Part shown: positions 36,835 to 46,273 of the stretch, piece after piece
Numbering within the stretch: the first letter of the stretch is position 1
Layout: each line of letters opens with the position of its first letter
The notes under the pieces: generated by a model
Databases searched by the model: none
The model's input: the letters and a program-made list of their open reading frames with translations, nothing else
Told to the model about the DNA's origin: nothing
Translations under genes and position numbers: made by a program
Assembly: GCF_015687175.1 (NCBI RefSeq)
Contig: NZ_JADPQG010000001.1
Location: 372,001 to 436,000 of the forward strand
Source: Reinekea sp. G2M2-21
GTDB lineage: Bacteria > Pseudomonadota > Gammaproteobacteria > Pseudomonadales > Natronospirillaceae
DNA: 64,000 bases
Direction of reading: 5' to 3'

Positions 36835-38427
36835 TTAAAATAAATCCAGTTGGTTGGTGAGGTCTTTTTCATCGGTTTCCGATTGTAGGTCCGTTATTGT
36901 TTCCGGTGTAGAGTTTGACCCCAAGTCCGGTAAATGGTTCTCCGTTTTGGTTGATCTGGACGTTTCAGGCGCGTTCTCAAACCAGCGTTCGAGCAGGCTG
37001 CTGAGGTACTTGCGGGTGTCACTCAAGGCGTCCGATGGTGCTTCCTTGATCAATTCGTCAATTTTCAGTAATGCTTGCTGCACAGTCAATGACTGACCGC
37101 TGTTTGTATTGGATAAAATGGCTTTTCGCTGCTGTTTCCAGGCGGATAGCTGCTCATTTGTCATAATTTCAGGAAAATTACGCGCCAGAACATTCTCGAT
37201 CAGGGGCGGGAGACGGTCGTCATGTAACGCATGAGCCTCATCCAACCAACGGTCTTTTTTGATTTTATCCGCAACCATACGATTCAGGATATTCCGGTCG
37301 TGATCGTCGATAAAACCCGCGTACAGGGCATGTTCAGGATCGTCCGGTGTGGCTCGTTCGTGGCCGTCGGTAAAGACGTCCAAGGCCAGTTCGCGCAAAA
37401 CAGGGTGTTGTTCAACAAATTGTTGATGTTTCAGCAAAAGCTTGCGGTCGAGATTCAGTCTTTGGGCTGTATCGTCATTGAGCAGGGCCATGGGGGCGAT
37501 CATCGGGCTGCGGTTTAAGTGGATGGTTTTCAGGGGCGGTCGACGGGCTCCCTCTGGCAAATCCTCTGTTTTACTGTACAACCATTGTCGGATCGTGTCG
37601 GCGTCATGGTCCAGCAACCAGGAAGGGTCTTCACGAATATCGATGACAATGGCTTCGTTATTGCGATCAGGGTGCATCATCAACGGGACTTCGACGCCCA
37701 GGCAATGCTCAACTGCAGGTATTTTGCCGCTGAAGTGCAAATGTGGTGTTCGCTTTTCAACATCGATGTGTTTGCGGACCTCATGTTTTGAACGAAGCTT
37801 AAAAGCGTAATCAAACAGTTTGGGTTGTTTTTCTTTTATTAATTTTGCCAATGCGATGGTGGCGAGCACGTCGCTTACCGCGTCATGGGCGTTGTCATGT
37901 GATAAACCATTTGCTGCGGTAAGCTGTTCCAGTTTGAACGATGGGCTGCCGTCCTCATGGGTTGGCCACTCAATGCCTTCTGGCCGCAAGGCTTTGGTCA
38001 TGCGCACGACATCCAGCAAATCCCAACGGCTGTTTCCGTTCTTCCATTCCCGCGCGTACGGGTCCAACAGGTTGCGGTAGAACAGGTAGCGAGTGCACTC
38101 ATCGTCAAAGCGGATGCTGTTGTAGCCCACCGAACAAGTGCCTGCGACCGACATGTGTTGGTGAATTTGCTGTGCAAAATTCCATTCCAGAAGCCCTTGC
38201 TCGGCTAGCAAAATAGGGGATAAACCAGTAATGCGTACAGAGTCTGGATCGATCACCGTATCGATGGCTGGTTTGCACAACAGGTTAATCGGCTCGGCTA
38301 TCGGGTTCAGATCCATGTCTGTACGTACCGCCGCAAACTGCGCCAGACGGTCTTTTTGAGGGTTCGCACCCCAAGTCTCATAGTCGTACCAGAGGAATGT
38401 TGTTTGGGTGGTGTCTTTGTGCCACAT
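36835..38427 (-). CDS. sbcB: Exodeoxyribonuclease I
   Basis: A 3'-to-5' single-strand DNA exonuclease used in recombination and mismatch repair. The 530 aa protein is longer than E. coli ExoI (475), largely through a C-terminal tail (~475-530) rich in Ser, Thr and acidic residues. The DEDDh sites are visible: FLWYDYETWGANPQKDR, YNSIRFDDE and DNAHDAVSDVLATI, followed by the SH3-like and helical domains. The next gene begins immediately after its stop. Confidence 0.93.
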   Translation of the reverse strand: MWHKDTTQTTFLWYDYETWGANPQKDRLAQFAAVRTDMDLNPIAEPINLLCKPAIDTVIDPDSVRITGLSPILLAEQGLLEWNFAQQIHQHMSVAGTCSVGYNSIRFDDECTRYLFYRNLLDPYAREWKNGNSRWDLLDVVRMTKALRPEGIEWPTHEDGSPSFKLEQLTAANGLSHDNAHDAVSDVLATIALAKLIKEKQPKLFDYAFKLRSKHEVRKHIDVEKRTPHLHFSGKIPAVEHCLGVEVPLMMHPDRNNEAIVIDIREDPSWLLDHDADTIRQWLYSKTEDLPEGARRPPLKTIHLNRSPMIAPMALLNDDTAQRLNLDRKLLLKHQQFVEQHPVLRELALDVFTDGHERATPDDPEHALYAGFIDDHDRNILNRMVADKIKKDRWLDEAHALHDDRLPPLIENVLARNFPEIMTNEQLSAWKQQRKAILSNTNSGQSLTVQQALLKIDELIKEAPSDALSDTRKYLSSLLERWFENAPETSRSTKTENHLPDLGSNSTPETITDLQSETDEKDLTNQLDLF

Positions 38428-38581
38428 GACTGGTTCCGCACGCTGTCAGATCGGGGTATGCTAACGCGTCGCCGAGCAATAGGGTACCTCTGGGCTACAG
38501 GGGAGTGACCTTCGGCCTATTCCGGTGTGTCTAACACTCAGTCGCTCTGGCGCACCAGGTTTGTTATTTAAGGAATTTGGA

Positions 38582-41254
38582 ATGCTTAAAAAACTGTTTT
38601 CCCGTAAGAAAAATGACGTCAACACCAAACCCGCAAGTGTCCCGGCGCAGCCAGTGGTCGTCACAGAACCTCAAACTGCCGAGCAATGGGCACAACAGCT
38701 GAACAACGCAACCGGCAAAGCACAAACTCAACTCTTCAACAAACTGGTGGCAGCCCTTGCAGAAAATAAATTAGCCAGCGCAGACATACAGGGCCTATTA
38801 CGAGAACCTTTGACCGCGATGTTAGCAGTGCAGATAGATGCCGATACTGCGAGCATATCAGTTGAGCAGTGGAAACGGATGGTAACGGACGGATTTACCG
38901 CAAAAATCCGCAATGCAGCCGCACAACACATGACCGATGAAGCCGATATAAGTGAACTGGTTAAGCTCAGTAAAGGCAAAGACAAAGCTGTCTACCGGAT
39001 CTTGCACGACAAATTAGAAACCTTGAATGCGCAGAAGAAACAGCAACAAGAATGGCGCGCTAAGAAAGGAGCTGTATTAGACAGCATGCAAAAACTTGCT
39101 GAGTCATCGCTTGAGCCTATGTATGAAGCAAAGTTCAAAGGACTGCTGGAACAATGGCGTGAATTGTCGGTGAGCGATGCCGCTGACGAGCAAAACTTCA
39201 ACACCGCGAAAGACGCTGCGCAACAGAAAATAGACGCCGCGCGGACGCAGGAGCAACAGCAACGTGCACAGGCTGAATCGGTAACGATGGCGGATACCAA
39301 TCGTCAACAGCTGGTCACTGCGATTGTTAGCAAAATGCGTCAACGCCTGTCAGCGCTGGACTTCAGCGACGCTGCTATTGCAGAAGATCAGCATTTTCTC
39401 TCTGATGTACAGCATCAGTGGCGAGACATCGAGCAGCACAGTAAAGCCGGTAAAGAAGAAATCCGCGCCTTCCAGAAAGCCAGTACGGCGTTTGAGTTGG
39501 GGCTGAGCCATCTGAAGAATTTGTTGGATAAATATGGCGATGTTGATGTTATCGAAAGCCAGCTAAACAACACCGAAGCGGATAACGAACAGTTACTGCA
39601 CGACATAGACGACTGGATGCATGAGGTGGATTTTGTCTTGTCGGATGACATGCCGGCCCCGATTCAACGACTGCAGAAGGCGCTGAATCAATACCAGAAA
39701 AGTCTTGCAGAACATCATCAGCAGGAAATTGATCGCATTCGGTCTATCCGTGGTCAGTTGCGCCGTTGTATGAGCGCTGTTGAAGAGGGATCACTGCGGC
39801 GCGCATCAGGCTTGTACCACGGCATTGAAGAAAAGTTGGAAGGCTTTGATTTATCGCATCACGCTGGTATCCGCAAACAGTTGGAAGAAACCACCGCTGC
39901 ACTGGAAAAGTTGCGCGATTGGCAAAGCTTTGCCGTATTACCGAAAAAAGAAGCACTAATCAAACGCATGTCGGCTCTTGTTGATCAGTCAATGGACCCG
40001 GAATATCGGGCACAGAGCATTCGTGATATGCAGGATGAATGGAAACTGCTCAGTCGGGGCTTGCAGAACCGACAGCAAGATTTGTGGGAGACGTTCCACG
40101 AACTGGCGCAAAAAGCCTATGAGCCGTGCCGGGAATATTTTTCTGAGCAGCGAAATCTGCGCGACATCAACCTGGACCGGCGCAAGGAAGTCGTGATGCA
40201 ACTGAAGAAGTACGGTGAGATTATTGATTGGGAAAAAGCCGATATCAAAGAGATCGATCGTGTATTGCAGCTGGCCCGGAACGATTGGCGTCGCTATTCG
40301 CCAGTGGATCGGGTGCAGAACAAACCGATACAAGCCGAATTCGACCGGCTGCATAAGTCGCTCTTTGATCGGTTACGGGAAGGTCAAAACGAATTTAAAC
40401 AGAACAAATTGCAGATCATCGAGCAGGCGAAAGCGCTGCTGGAGCTGGAGGATGTTAAAGACGCGACCGAGCAGGCCAAAGGTTTGCAACGAAAGTGGAA
40501 GGACGCCGGTGTTGTAGCCCGTAAAGACGAACAACAACTGTGGTCTGAATTTCGCGCTGTCTGCGATCAGCTGTTTGCCAAACGCGAGCAGCAGATTAAC
40601 GAATTTAAAGCGGAATTGGATACCAATAAAGAGCAGGCAGAGCAACTGATCGGCAGCCTTGCGTCGCTCAGCATATCCTCCGACGTTTTGGCTGAACAGT
40701 CGGTTTTTGAAAATCTGAAATCGCAGTTCGAGTCATTAGGTACCTTGCCTAAAGCACATCACCAGAAGTTGATGAAGCAATATAAAGACGCTTGTTATTC
40801 ATTTGAGTCTGCCTGTAAAGCCGCCAGATTAGCGGCGAAAGACCAGCATTGGGTCGATTTGATTGACTGGGTGAAACAAGTTCGCTTCTCAATTGACGAA
40901 CAGGATGTCCTGAAAGCACAATGGCAGAACATGAAGGTTCCGGCGCCCGCGCAGGAGTTAATCGGCTGTTTAGACAGTTGGCGTCAGCCAGCTGATGAGT
41001 TGAATCAGGCTGCCATGCATGAAAAAACCATTGAGTTGGAAATCCTGACGGGTGTAGCGAGTCCGGAAGCCGACAGCCAAATCCGAATGAACCTGCAGGT
41101 ACAGGCTTTATCAGAAGGCATTGGTGGCAGCACGAGCGATGCAGATGTTGACCAGATGGTCGTACAATGGCTGGCTCTGGGGCCGGTGGAGGCGCCGGTT
41201 TACGACGAATTTGAAGCCCGGATGAAAGCAGCCAGAAAGCATTGGATGAAATAA
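38582..41254 (+). CDS. Long DUF349-repeat coiled-coil protein
   Basis: An 890 aa cytoplasmic protein, highly charged and almost wholly helical, with repeated DUF349-type units of the pattern W(R/K)xLxxxxxxxxxxLWxxFxxxxDxxF (for example near QDEWKLLSRGLQNRQQDLWE and KDEQQLWSEFRAVCDQLFAK). AAGGAA before the ATG at 38582 supports that start over the longer frame. DUF349 proteins are widespread with no settled function, possibly linked to nucleic-acid or ribosome-associated processes. It is divergent from sbcB and stands alone. Confidence 0.85.
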   Translation: MLKKLFSRKKNDVNTKPASVPAQPVVVTEPQTAEQWAQQLNNATGKAQTQLFNKLVAALAENKLASADIQGLLREPLTAMLAVQIDADTASISVEQWKRMVTDGFTAKIRNAAAQHMTDEADISELVKLSKGKDKAVYRILHDKLETLNAQKKQQQEWRAKKGAVLDSMQKLAESSLEPMYEAKFKGLLEQWRELSVSDAADEQNFNTAKDAAQQKIDAARTQEQQQRAQAESVTMADTNRQQLVTAIVSKMRQRLSALDFSDAAIAEDQHFLSDVQHQWRDIEQHSKAGKEEIRAFQKASTAFELGLSHLKNLLDKYGDVDVIESQLNNTEADNEQLLHDIDDWMHEVDFVLSDDMPAPIQRLQKALNQYQKSLAEHHQQEIDRIRSIRGQLRRCMSAVEEGSLRRASGLYHGIEEKLEGFDLSHHAGIRKQLEETTAALEKLRDWQSFAVLPKKEALIKRMSALVDQSMDPEYRAQSIRDMQDEWKLLSRGLQNRQQDLWETFHELAQKAYEPCREYFSEQRNLRDINLDRRKEVVMQLKKYGEIIDWEKADIKEIDRVLQLARNDWRRYSPVDRVQNKPIQAEFDRLHKSLFDRLREGQNEFKQNKLQIIEQAKALLELEDVKDATEQAKGLQRKWKDAGVVARKDEQQLWSEFRAVCDQLFAKREQQINEFKAELDTNKEQAEQLIGSLASLSISSDVLAEQSVFENLKSQFESLGTLPKAHHQKLMKQYKDACYSFESACKAARLAAKDQHWVDLIDWVKQVRFSIDEQDVLKAQWQNMKVPAPAQELIGCLDSWRQPADELNQAAMHEKTIELEILTGVASPEADSQIRMNLQVQALSEGIGGSTSDADVDQMVVQWLALGPVEAPVYDEFEARMKAARKHWMK

Positions 41255-41279
41255 AAAGTCAAATAAATCAAAAAGTTAG

Positions 41280-41307
41280 TTGACACCTCAGTTTGGATCA
41301 GTAATAT
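41280..41307 (+). promoter_or_regulatory. Promoter of the initiator tRNA gene
   Basis: A perfect TTGACA (41280-41285), a 16-base spacer and TAATAT (41302-41307), 60 bases before the mature tRNA. A second TTGACA occurs at 41317-41322 without an obvious partner. Confidence 0.75.
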
Positions 41308-41367
41308 ACGCATCCGTTGACAGGCACTGAGCACGAACAAGCACAGGGTCTGATCAGAACGAGTTGA

Positions 41368-41444
<77 letters not shown>

Positions 41445-41448
41445 AATT

Positions 41449-41478
41449 AAAAAAGCCAGCTAAATAGCTGGCTTTTTT
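41449..41478 (+). terminator. Rho-independent terminator of the tRNA gene
   Basis: AAGCCAGCT, loop AAAT, AGCTGGCTT followed by a T-run, five bases after the CCA end. Confidence 0.93.
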
Positions 41479-41497
41479 ATTGCGCGTAATAAAGTTT

Positions 41498-41544
41498 TCG
41501 TCGATCGGATTCCATCCGGTAGACCCGTCGCACCGCCGCCACCA
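41498..41544 (+). pseudogene. Decayed tRNA 3' end (relic 1)
   Basis: A T-arm-like piece (ATCGGATTCCATCCGGT) and an ACCA end lie exactly 100 bases after the CCA of the intact initiator tRNA and are followed by the same AAATTAA-plus-terminator sequence. The 5' half of the tRNA is gone. This looks like a remnant of a tandem tRNA copy. Confidence 0.55.
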
Positions 41545-41551
41545 AATTAAG

Positions 41552-41578
41552 AAAGCCAGCTATTTAGCTGGCTTTTTT
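41552..41578 (+). terminator. Duplicated terminator after the tRNA relic
   Basis: AAAGCCAGCT, loop ATTT, AGCTGGCTTTTTT is nearly identical to the terminator of the intact tRNA. Confidence 0.85.
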
Positions 41579-41591
41579 GTTGCCTGGAATG

Positions 41592-41625
41592 CATCCGCTC
41601 CAATCCTTGCACCGCACCGCGACCA
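41592..41625 (+). pseudogene. Decayed tRNA 3' end (relic 2)
   Basis: CTCCAATCC resembles the T-loop/T-stem TTCAAATCC, and CACCGCGACCA resembles an acceptor end with CCA, followed by ATTAA as in the two upstream units. Very degraded; it is supported mainly by the regular spacing. Confidence 0.35.
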
Positions 41626-41758
41626 ATTAACATTCCTATGTTGCCGACTATATTCGTCTCACCGTTGTTCCGTTCTGCATACTCCACAGTTTTGTTTAGG
41701 AGGAAAAACGAACACAGTGCTGCGATGACGATGTTGGCTGTAAAGCCAAGGTCCGGTT

Positions 41759-42436
41759 CTATGAAAATTCATCCCACAACCGCTCGAATTCGACACAGAA
41801 CCGCTCAATAATCGACTCATCCTCGAGTATCAGTACGTTTTCATGGTTGAATTGGCTGGCGCTCCGGGTCCAGTTGAAGCTACCGGTGGCCAATCGTTTC
41901 CGGTCCGCTATGGCAAATTTATGATGCATGTGGTGCCTGGTTGTATCTTCCCGAACCGGGATGCCAGAGGCGTTAAGGTCATCGATATCGCTTCCGATGT
42001 CGTCTGTTTTGTCATTGTCAGTGATAATGCGAAGGGTAACACCGCGCCGATGCGCCTTGAATAACGCGTCTCGAAGTTGGTTGTCCGAGATTGTGAAAAC
42101 ACAGATATCCAGGCTTTGCACAGCGGCATCAATTAAATTCAGCAGCGCGGATAAGCATTCATCTCCTGGACTGAAGTAAACCCCGGTGTAGGTTGTTTTT
42201 GGCATGCTGTTGTCCAGGCTTTTCAAAACTTGCTCGAGCCACTTGAAGGGAGGTTCACTTTGCGCTGTACGTGAATGGCGTTTCATGATATCGAAAGCCT
42301 GATTGCGAACAAATGCGCGCTGTTCACTTGACAGTGGTTTGAATGTCTCGAAAAGGGTGGCCTTTTCCAGTGCGTCAATGCGTTGGTCCTCAAAGGTGTC
42401 GCTGAGCAACTGCGTCAGCTCTGTAGTCCAGTTCAT
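41759..42436 (-). CDS. Phospholipase D-like domain protein (Nuc/mitoPLD type)
   Basis: A 225 aa protein with one HKD site (HHKFAIADRKRLATGSFNWT) after a typical PLD entry (VYFSPGDECLSALLNLI DAA... SLDICVFTISDN). One HKD per chain implies dimer action, as in the Nuc endonuclease. The first ~75 residues are a helical extension. No signal peptide, so it is probably cytoplasmic. Substrate (nucleic acid or phospholipid) cannot be told by eye. It stands alone and is divergent from the cytochrome cassette. Confidence 0.83.
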   Translation of the reverse strand: MNWTTELTQLLSDTFEDQRIDALEKATLFETFKPLSSEQRAFVRNQAFDIMKRHSRTAQSEPPFKWLEQVLKSLDNSMPKTTYTGVYFSPGDECLSALLNLIDAAVQSLDICVFTISDNQLRDALFKAHRRGVTLRIITDNDKTDDIGSDIDDLNASGIPVREDTTRHHMHHKFAIADRKRLATGSFNWTRSASQFNHENVLILEDESIIERFCVEFERLWDEFS

Positions 42437-42737
42437 ATTTAATGAATTTCCTTATGGTTTGTCTTTTGACTCGGTTCGCTGGTTAAGCACATTTGTATTG
42501 AACATACAGCGTTTTTCTTAATTGTGCAGTGGCAATGTACTAAATCGATAGCGATCTAGGAAATCGAATATTGGTATTTGAGATATCGTGTTTGCTGACA
42601 CTTTCCAGACATATCTTTCACACTTAATTGACTTATGTCATCTACGCTACTATCACTTTCTTTACATAGGGATAAACTAAAGCGGTATCGAATTTATCCG
42701 TAACTCTCTAATAACAACAGAAAATGGAGTAACTGCT
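42437..42737. other. Regulatory gap before the multiheme cassette
   Basis: No gene. An inverted repeat GGATAAA (42670-42676) and TTTATCC (42693-42699) and an imperfect FNR-like TTGACTTATGTCAT (near 42628) lie in the last 120 bases before the cytochrome start. Either could be a control site for the rightward operon; both are only suggestive. Confidence 0.35.
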
Positions 42738-43850
42738 ATGAAGAAAAGTATTTTTCTGACTGTCTTCAGCGTGTTGCTGGCCAGTGCACTGAGTACTCTG
42801 AGCTTTGCAGAAATGCGCGACATAAAAATCCCCTTTTACGATGCTTGGGTGAACTCACCTCACGGCGATATTACCTCTGAAGCCTTTGTACATTGGGAAG
42901 AAGAAGATGACAAGATGGTTCCAGAACGTTGTGCTGCCTGTCACTCAACAACAGGTCATCTGGACTTCTTAGGTGTTGACGGTTCAGAAATGGGTAAGGT
43001 TGATGCGAAAGCACCTGGATTAGAAGGTGTTCAGTGTACCGCGTGCCATAACAAAGTGGCGGGAAATATGGTTGAAGTTACCTTCCCGTCCGGTATGGTC
43101 GTTGAACGTGAAGAAGCCGATGCCCGCTGTATGGATTGTCACCAGGGTCGAGCCTCCGGCAAAGCCGTCAATGACATGATCGCGAAAGCCGGTGTGGAAG
43201 ACGATTCCGTTCATAAAGATATAAAATTCCTTAACGTGCACTATAGCGCGGCCGCTGCTACCCGTTTTGGTAGTGAAGCAGGTGGCGGTTACGAGTACGA
43301 TGGATTGGACTACATGGGTCTGCACTATCATGACGACTACGCCACTCAATGTAGTGACTGTCACAACCCGCACACCACCGAAGTAAAGGTCGCGGTTTGT
43401 ACCGAATGTCATGAAAATGTGAAAACAGCTGACGACTTTGCCTTTATTCGTGATGAAGACAATCAGTTCGACTTTGACGGTGATGGCAACAACAGCGAAG
43501 GTATCAAAACTGAAGTCGAAGGCTTGCACACGCTTCTTTATGCTGCCATGCAGGACTACGCGAAAACTGTGCTGAATACATCCATTTATTATGACTCACA
43601 TTCTTACCCATATTTCTTTGCCGATCCAAACAACGATGGCAAGCTGGAAGAAAGTGAAGCAGTGCGAGCGAACGGTTTTGCTAACTGGACACCTCGCTTA
43701 GCACAAGCAGCCTACAACTACCAATTTGTAGCAAAAGATCACGGTGCTTGGGTTCACAATGGCAAGTACGTACTGCAGTTGCTAAATGACAGTATTCAGG
43801 ACTTGGGAGAAAAGGTTAAAGTACCTGCAACCGTTCGAGCTGAAGAATAA
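42738..43850 (+). CDS. Pentaheme c-type cytochrome, exported
   Basis: A 370 aa periplasmic protein with a clear signal peptide (MKKSIFLTVFSVLLASALST, cleavage after SFA). Five haem sites are visible: CAACH, CTACH, CMDCH, CSDCH and CTECH, all in the first ~230 residues. The C-terminal third has none. GGAG precedes the ATG. First gene of a three-gene operon with the nine-motif cytochrome and cytochrome b. It probably passes electrons between the membrane cytochrome and the terminal reductase. I do not recognise a precise family. Confidence 0.85.
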   Translation: MKKSIFLTVFSVLLASALSTLSFAEMRDIKIPFYDAWVNSPHGDITSEAFVHWEEEDDKMVPERCAACHSTTGHLDFLGVDGSEMGKVDAKAPGLEGVQCTACHNKVAGNMVEVTFPSGMVVEREEADARCMDCHQGRASGKAVNDMIAKAGVEDDSVHKDIKFLNVHYSAAAATRFGSEAGGGYEYDGLDYMGLHYHDDYATQCSDCHNPHTTEVKVAVCTECHENVKTADDFAFIRDEDNQFDFDGDGNNSEGIKTEVEGLHTLLYAAMQDYAKTVLNTSIYYDSHSYPYFFADPNNDGKLEESEAVRANGFANWTPRLAQAAYNYQFVAKDHGAWVHNGKYVLQLLNDSIQDLGEKVKVPATVRAEE

Positions 43851-43864
43851 GAGACGTCAATTCT

Positions 43865-45472
43865 ATGAAGTCTACCCATACAAAACTGCTGCCCCTGATA
43901 GGGCGGCGGTTTTTTTTCGTTTTATGCTTGCTGGGCAATGGAGCCGCATTCGCAGCAACCACTTCGACCGCAGATCACTCGAAATTTGAGGCGCTGCAAG
44001 TTCCCTTTGAGAATATCAAAGAGGTCAATCAGGCTTGCGTCAGTTGTCACAACATGGCGGAAAGCCAGTTGCATAAAACCATTCACTGGCAATGGGATTA
44101 CCCGCTGGAAGGCAAAGATAATGCTGGCAAGCTGAATGTTATTAATGGCTACCATCCCAATGTTGTCTCGAATATAGATACCTGCGATAGCTGTCACATA
44201 GGCTTTGGTCTGACAAAAAACACCATCGAATACATTCCCGAAGCGGCGGTTGATTGTCTGGCCTGTCACGACACTAGTGGCGAGTATTTCTATAACCGCT
44301 TTCATCAAAGTGGTGCTGAGTGCGCCATGTGTCATGATGATGGCGCCGAAGCAGAAAAAGCGCGGGTTAAAAAAGAAGGCGAGCGCTATACCTTGTCTTT
44401 GACTGAGATGGCGCAGCAAGCCGGAGAGACCAGTGTGCAGACCTGCGGCAGCTGTCATTTTTATGATGGCGGCGGCGACGGGGCCAAACATGGAGATCTG
44501 GACAGTGCGTTGATTAGTGCAACGTTTGAAATGGATGTGCACATGAGCAAAGATGGGGCAGGGCTTACCTGCAGCAGCTGTCACCAGTCTAATGATCATC
44601 AATTGTTTGGCAGTCGTTACGATGCCAGCCTACCTGAAAATAATACGGGCATTAGCGCGTTAGATGGCGCACAGGCGACCTGCGAGTCTTGTCACGGCGA
44701 TCGGCCTATGTACGATGAGAAGCTGAACGATCACACCGATGTTGTCGCTTGCCAAACCTGTCACATCCCCTCCTATGCCCGAAATGGCGTGGCGACTAAA
44801 ACGCATTGGGATTGGTCGACCGCTGGGGAGCTGGATCGGAAAAAACGACCGGACGCGAAGTACGATGACGAGGGTCGGGTTATTTATTCCAGCTTCAAAG
44901 GTGATTTGCAGTACGGTGCCGACCTGACTCCGGTATATCGATGGTACGACGGTGCGCTGTCCTATACCCAAGTGGGTGCGCAAGCCGTTGATGGTGAAAC
45001 CGAACTGACCAAAACCACGGTTTCAGCGGGTGATGAAAATGCCAAAATTGCCCCATTTCATGAGTTCAAATCTCTGTTGCCGATTGACAGCGAAAGCCGT
45101 CAGTTAATGCCAATGTATCTGGCCGGTTCCAGTCGAGATGCTTACTGGAATGGGTTTGATTGGAAAAAATCATTGAGCAGAGGTGCGAAAGCGGCCGATC
45201 TGGACTTTAGCGGCGACTATGAATTCGCACAAACCAGTATGTTATGGTCCCTGAATCATACCGTCGCCCCGAAAGAGCAGGCGCTGACCTGTGTTGACTG
45301 TCACAGCAAAGGTGGCGTGTTGGCGGAAGTGACAGATGTCTATATTCCCGGGCGAGCCCAGCATACTTTACTCGACAAGATGGGATTACTGGCGCTGATC
45401 GCCGCTGTATTAGGCGTGTTAACACACGGTGCCCTGCGATGGGTGTTTAATCGTCGGAGGAGCCGTTCATGA
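43865..45472 (+). CDS. OTR-like multiheme cytochrome c with nine CXXCH sites
   Basis: A 535 aa exported protein (signal ~1-30) resembling octaheme tetrathionate reductase-family cytochromes: HSKFEALQVPFENIKEVNQ, then CVSCH, HKTIHWQW, CDSCH, CLACH, CAMCH, CGSCH, CSSCH, CESCH, CQTCH and a last CVDCH. A helix (~505-525) and basic tail anchor it to the membrane. OTR enzymes reduce tetrathionate, nitrite or hydroxylamine in vitro; the substrate here is unknown. It starts 14 bases after the pentaheme gene and its stop overlaps the cytochrome b start. Confidence 0.85.
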   Translation: MKSTHTKLLPLIGRRFFFVLCLLGNGAAFAATTSTADHSKFEALQVPFENIKEVNQACVSCHNMAESQLHKTIHWQWDYPLEGKDNAGKLNVINGYHPNVVSNIDTCDSCHIGFGLTKNTIEYIPEAAVDCLACHDTSGEYFYNRFHQSGAECAMCHDDGAEAEKARVKKEGERYTLSLTEMAQQAGETSVQTCGSCHFYDGGGDGAKHGDLDSALISATFEMDVHMSKDGAGLTCSSCHQSNDHQLFGSRYDASLPENNTGISALDGAQATCESCHGDRPMYDEKLNDHTDVVACQTCHIPSYARNGVATKTHWDWSTAGELDRKKRPDAKYDDEGRVIYSSFKGDLQYGADLTPVYRWYDGALSYTQVGAQAVDGETELTKTTVSAGDENAKIAPFHEFKSLLPIDSESRQLMPMYLAGSSRDAYWNGFDWKKSLSRGAKAADLDFSGDYEFAQTSMLWSLNHTVAPKEQALTCVDCHSKGGVLAEVTDVYIPGRAQHTLLDKMGLLALIAAVLGVLTHGALRWVFNRRRSRS

Positions 45473-46101
45473 CTCAAAAAACTAAACGCCTTTATATCTT
45501 TAAAGCGTACGAACGATTCTGGCATTGGGTGCAGGCTGTACTGATGATTCTCATGGCCATAACCGGCTTTGAAATTCACGGTACTTACCAGTTAATTGGC
45601 TTTAATCTGGCCATTGATGTTCATGTTTATTCAGCTTGGTCCTTGATCGTACTGTGGATATTGACCATATTCTGGCACATCACGACAGGAGAGTTTCGGC
45701 ACTATTTGCCAAGAACGGAAGGCGTGTGGAAGCAGATTGTCTACTACACCCGTGGTATCTTTCTGGGAGAAGATGCACCGTTTCATCCCAGTGATCGAGC
45801 GAAGCATAACCCCCTGCAGAGACTGGCGTATCTGTCTCTGAAGGTCTTTATGATTCCGTTGATCTGGTTTTCTGGGCTGTTGTATTTGTTCTATAACGAT
45901 TGGGCCACGCTTGGTTTAACTAAGTTGGGCTTGACCTTGGAAATGATCGCCATTGTGCATGTGTTGGCCGCCTTCCTGATTCTGCTGTTTCTGGTTGCGC
46001 ACCTTTATCTCATTACCACGGGGGAAACGATCATGCAGCACATGAAATCCATGATCACCGGTTGGGAAGATGTGCCGGATCACGATGAAAAAACGGAATA
46101 G
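45469..46101 (+). CDS. Membrane cytochrome b (b561/NrfD-independent quinol oxidase type)
   Basis: A 210 aa inner-membrane protein with four helices and the His pattern of the dihaem cytochrome b family (FWHWVQ, DVHVYSAW, FWHITTGEF, IVHVLAAF, VAHLYL). Such proteins oxidise quinol and hand electrons to periplasmic cytochromes. Its ATG overlaps the stop of the OTR-like gene by four bases (ATGA), so it is coupled to it. It completes a quinol-to-multiheme electron path. Confidence 0.88.
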   Translation: MTQKTKRLYIFKAYERFWHWVQAVLMILMAITGFEIHGTYQLIGFNLAIDVHVYSAWSLIVLWILTIFWHITTGEFRHYLPRTEGVWKQIVYYTRGIFLGEDAPFHPSDRAKHNPLQRLAYLSLKVFMIPLIWFSGLLYLFYNDWATLGLTKLGLTLEMIAIVHVLAAFLILLFLVAHLYLITTGETIMQHMKSMITGWEDVPDHDEKTE

Positions 46102-46120
46102 CCTGCCTCGTTCAGCGTCT

Positions 46121-46147
46121 AAAAAGCCTCAATTCTGAGGCTTTTTT
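46121..46147 (+). terminator. Rho-independent terminator of the cytochrome operon
   Basis: AAAAGCCTCA, loop ATTC, TGAGGCTTTTTT, 20 bases after the cytochrome b stop. Confidence 0.92.
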
Positions 46148-46213
46148 GTTGTCTGTCGTTTTATGTGTTCAGCCGGGTTAAGTTTTGGACTTAGCGTTCA
46201 TGGTTGTCTTCGG

Positions 46214-46241
46214 TTGTCGTTGAGTGTTGATATGTTATTAT
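46214..46241 (+). promoter_or_regulatory. Candidate thrS promoter
   Basis: TTGTCG (46214-46219), a 16-base spacer and TATTAT (46236-46241) followed by a GC-rich discriminator. It would give a leader of about 130 bases that includes both anticodon-like hairpins. Confidence 0.45.
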
Positions 46242-46273
46242 CCGCCGCTCAAGGCGTATTCACGCCCCCTGTT

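Noticed and set aside
41480-41728. 82-codon frame across the tRNA relics
   Set aside because: It runs through two terminators and tRNA-like remnants and has no ribosome site.
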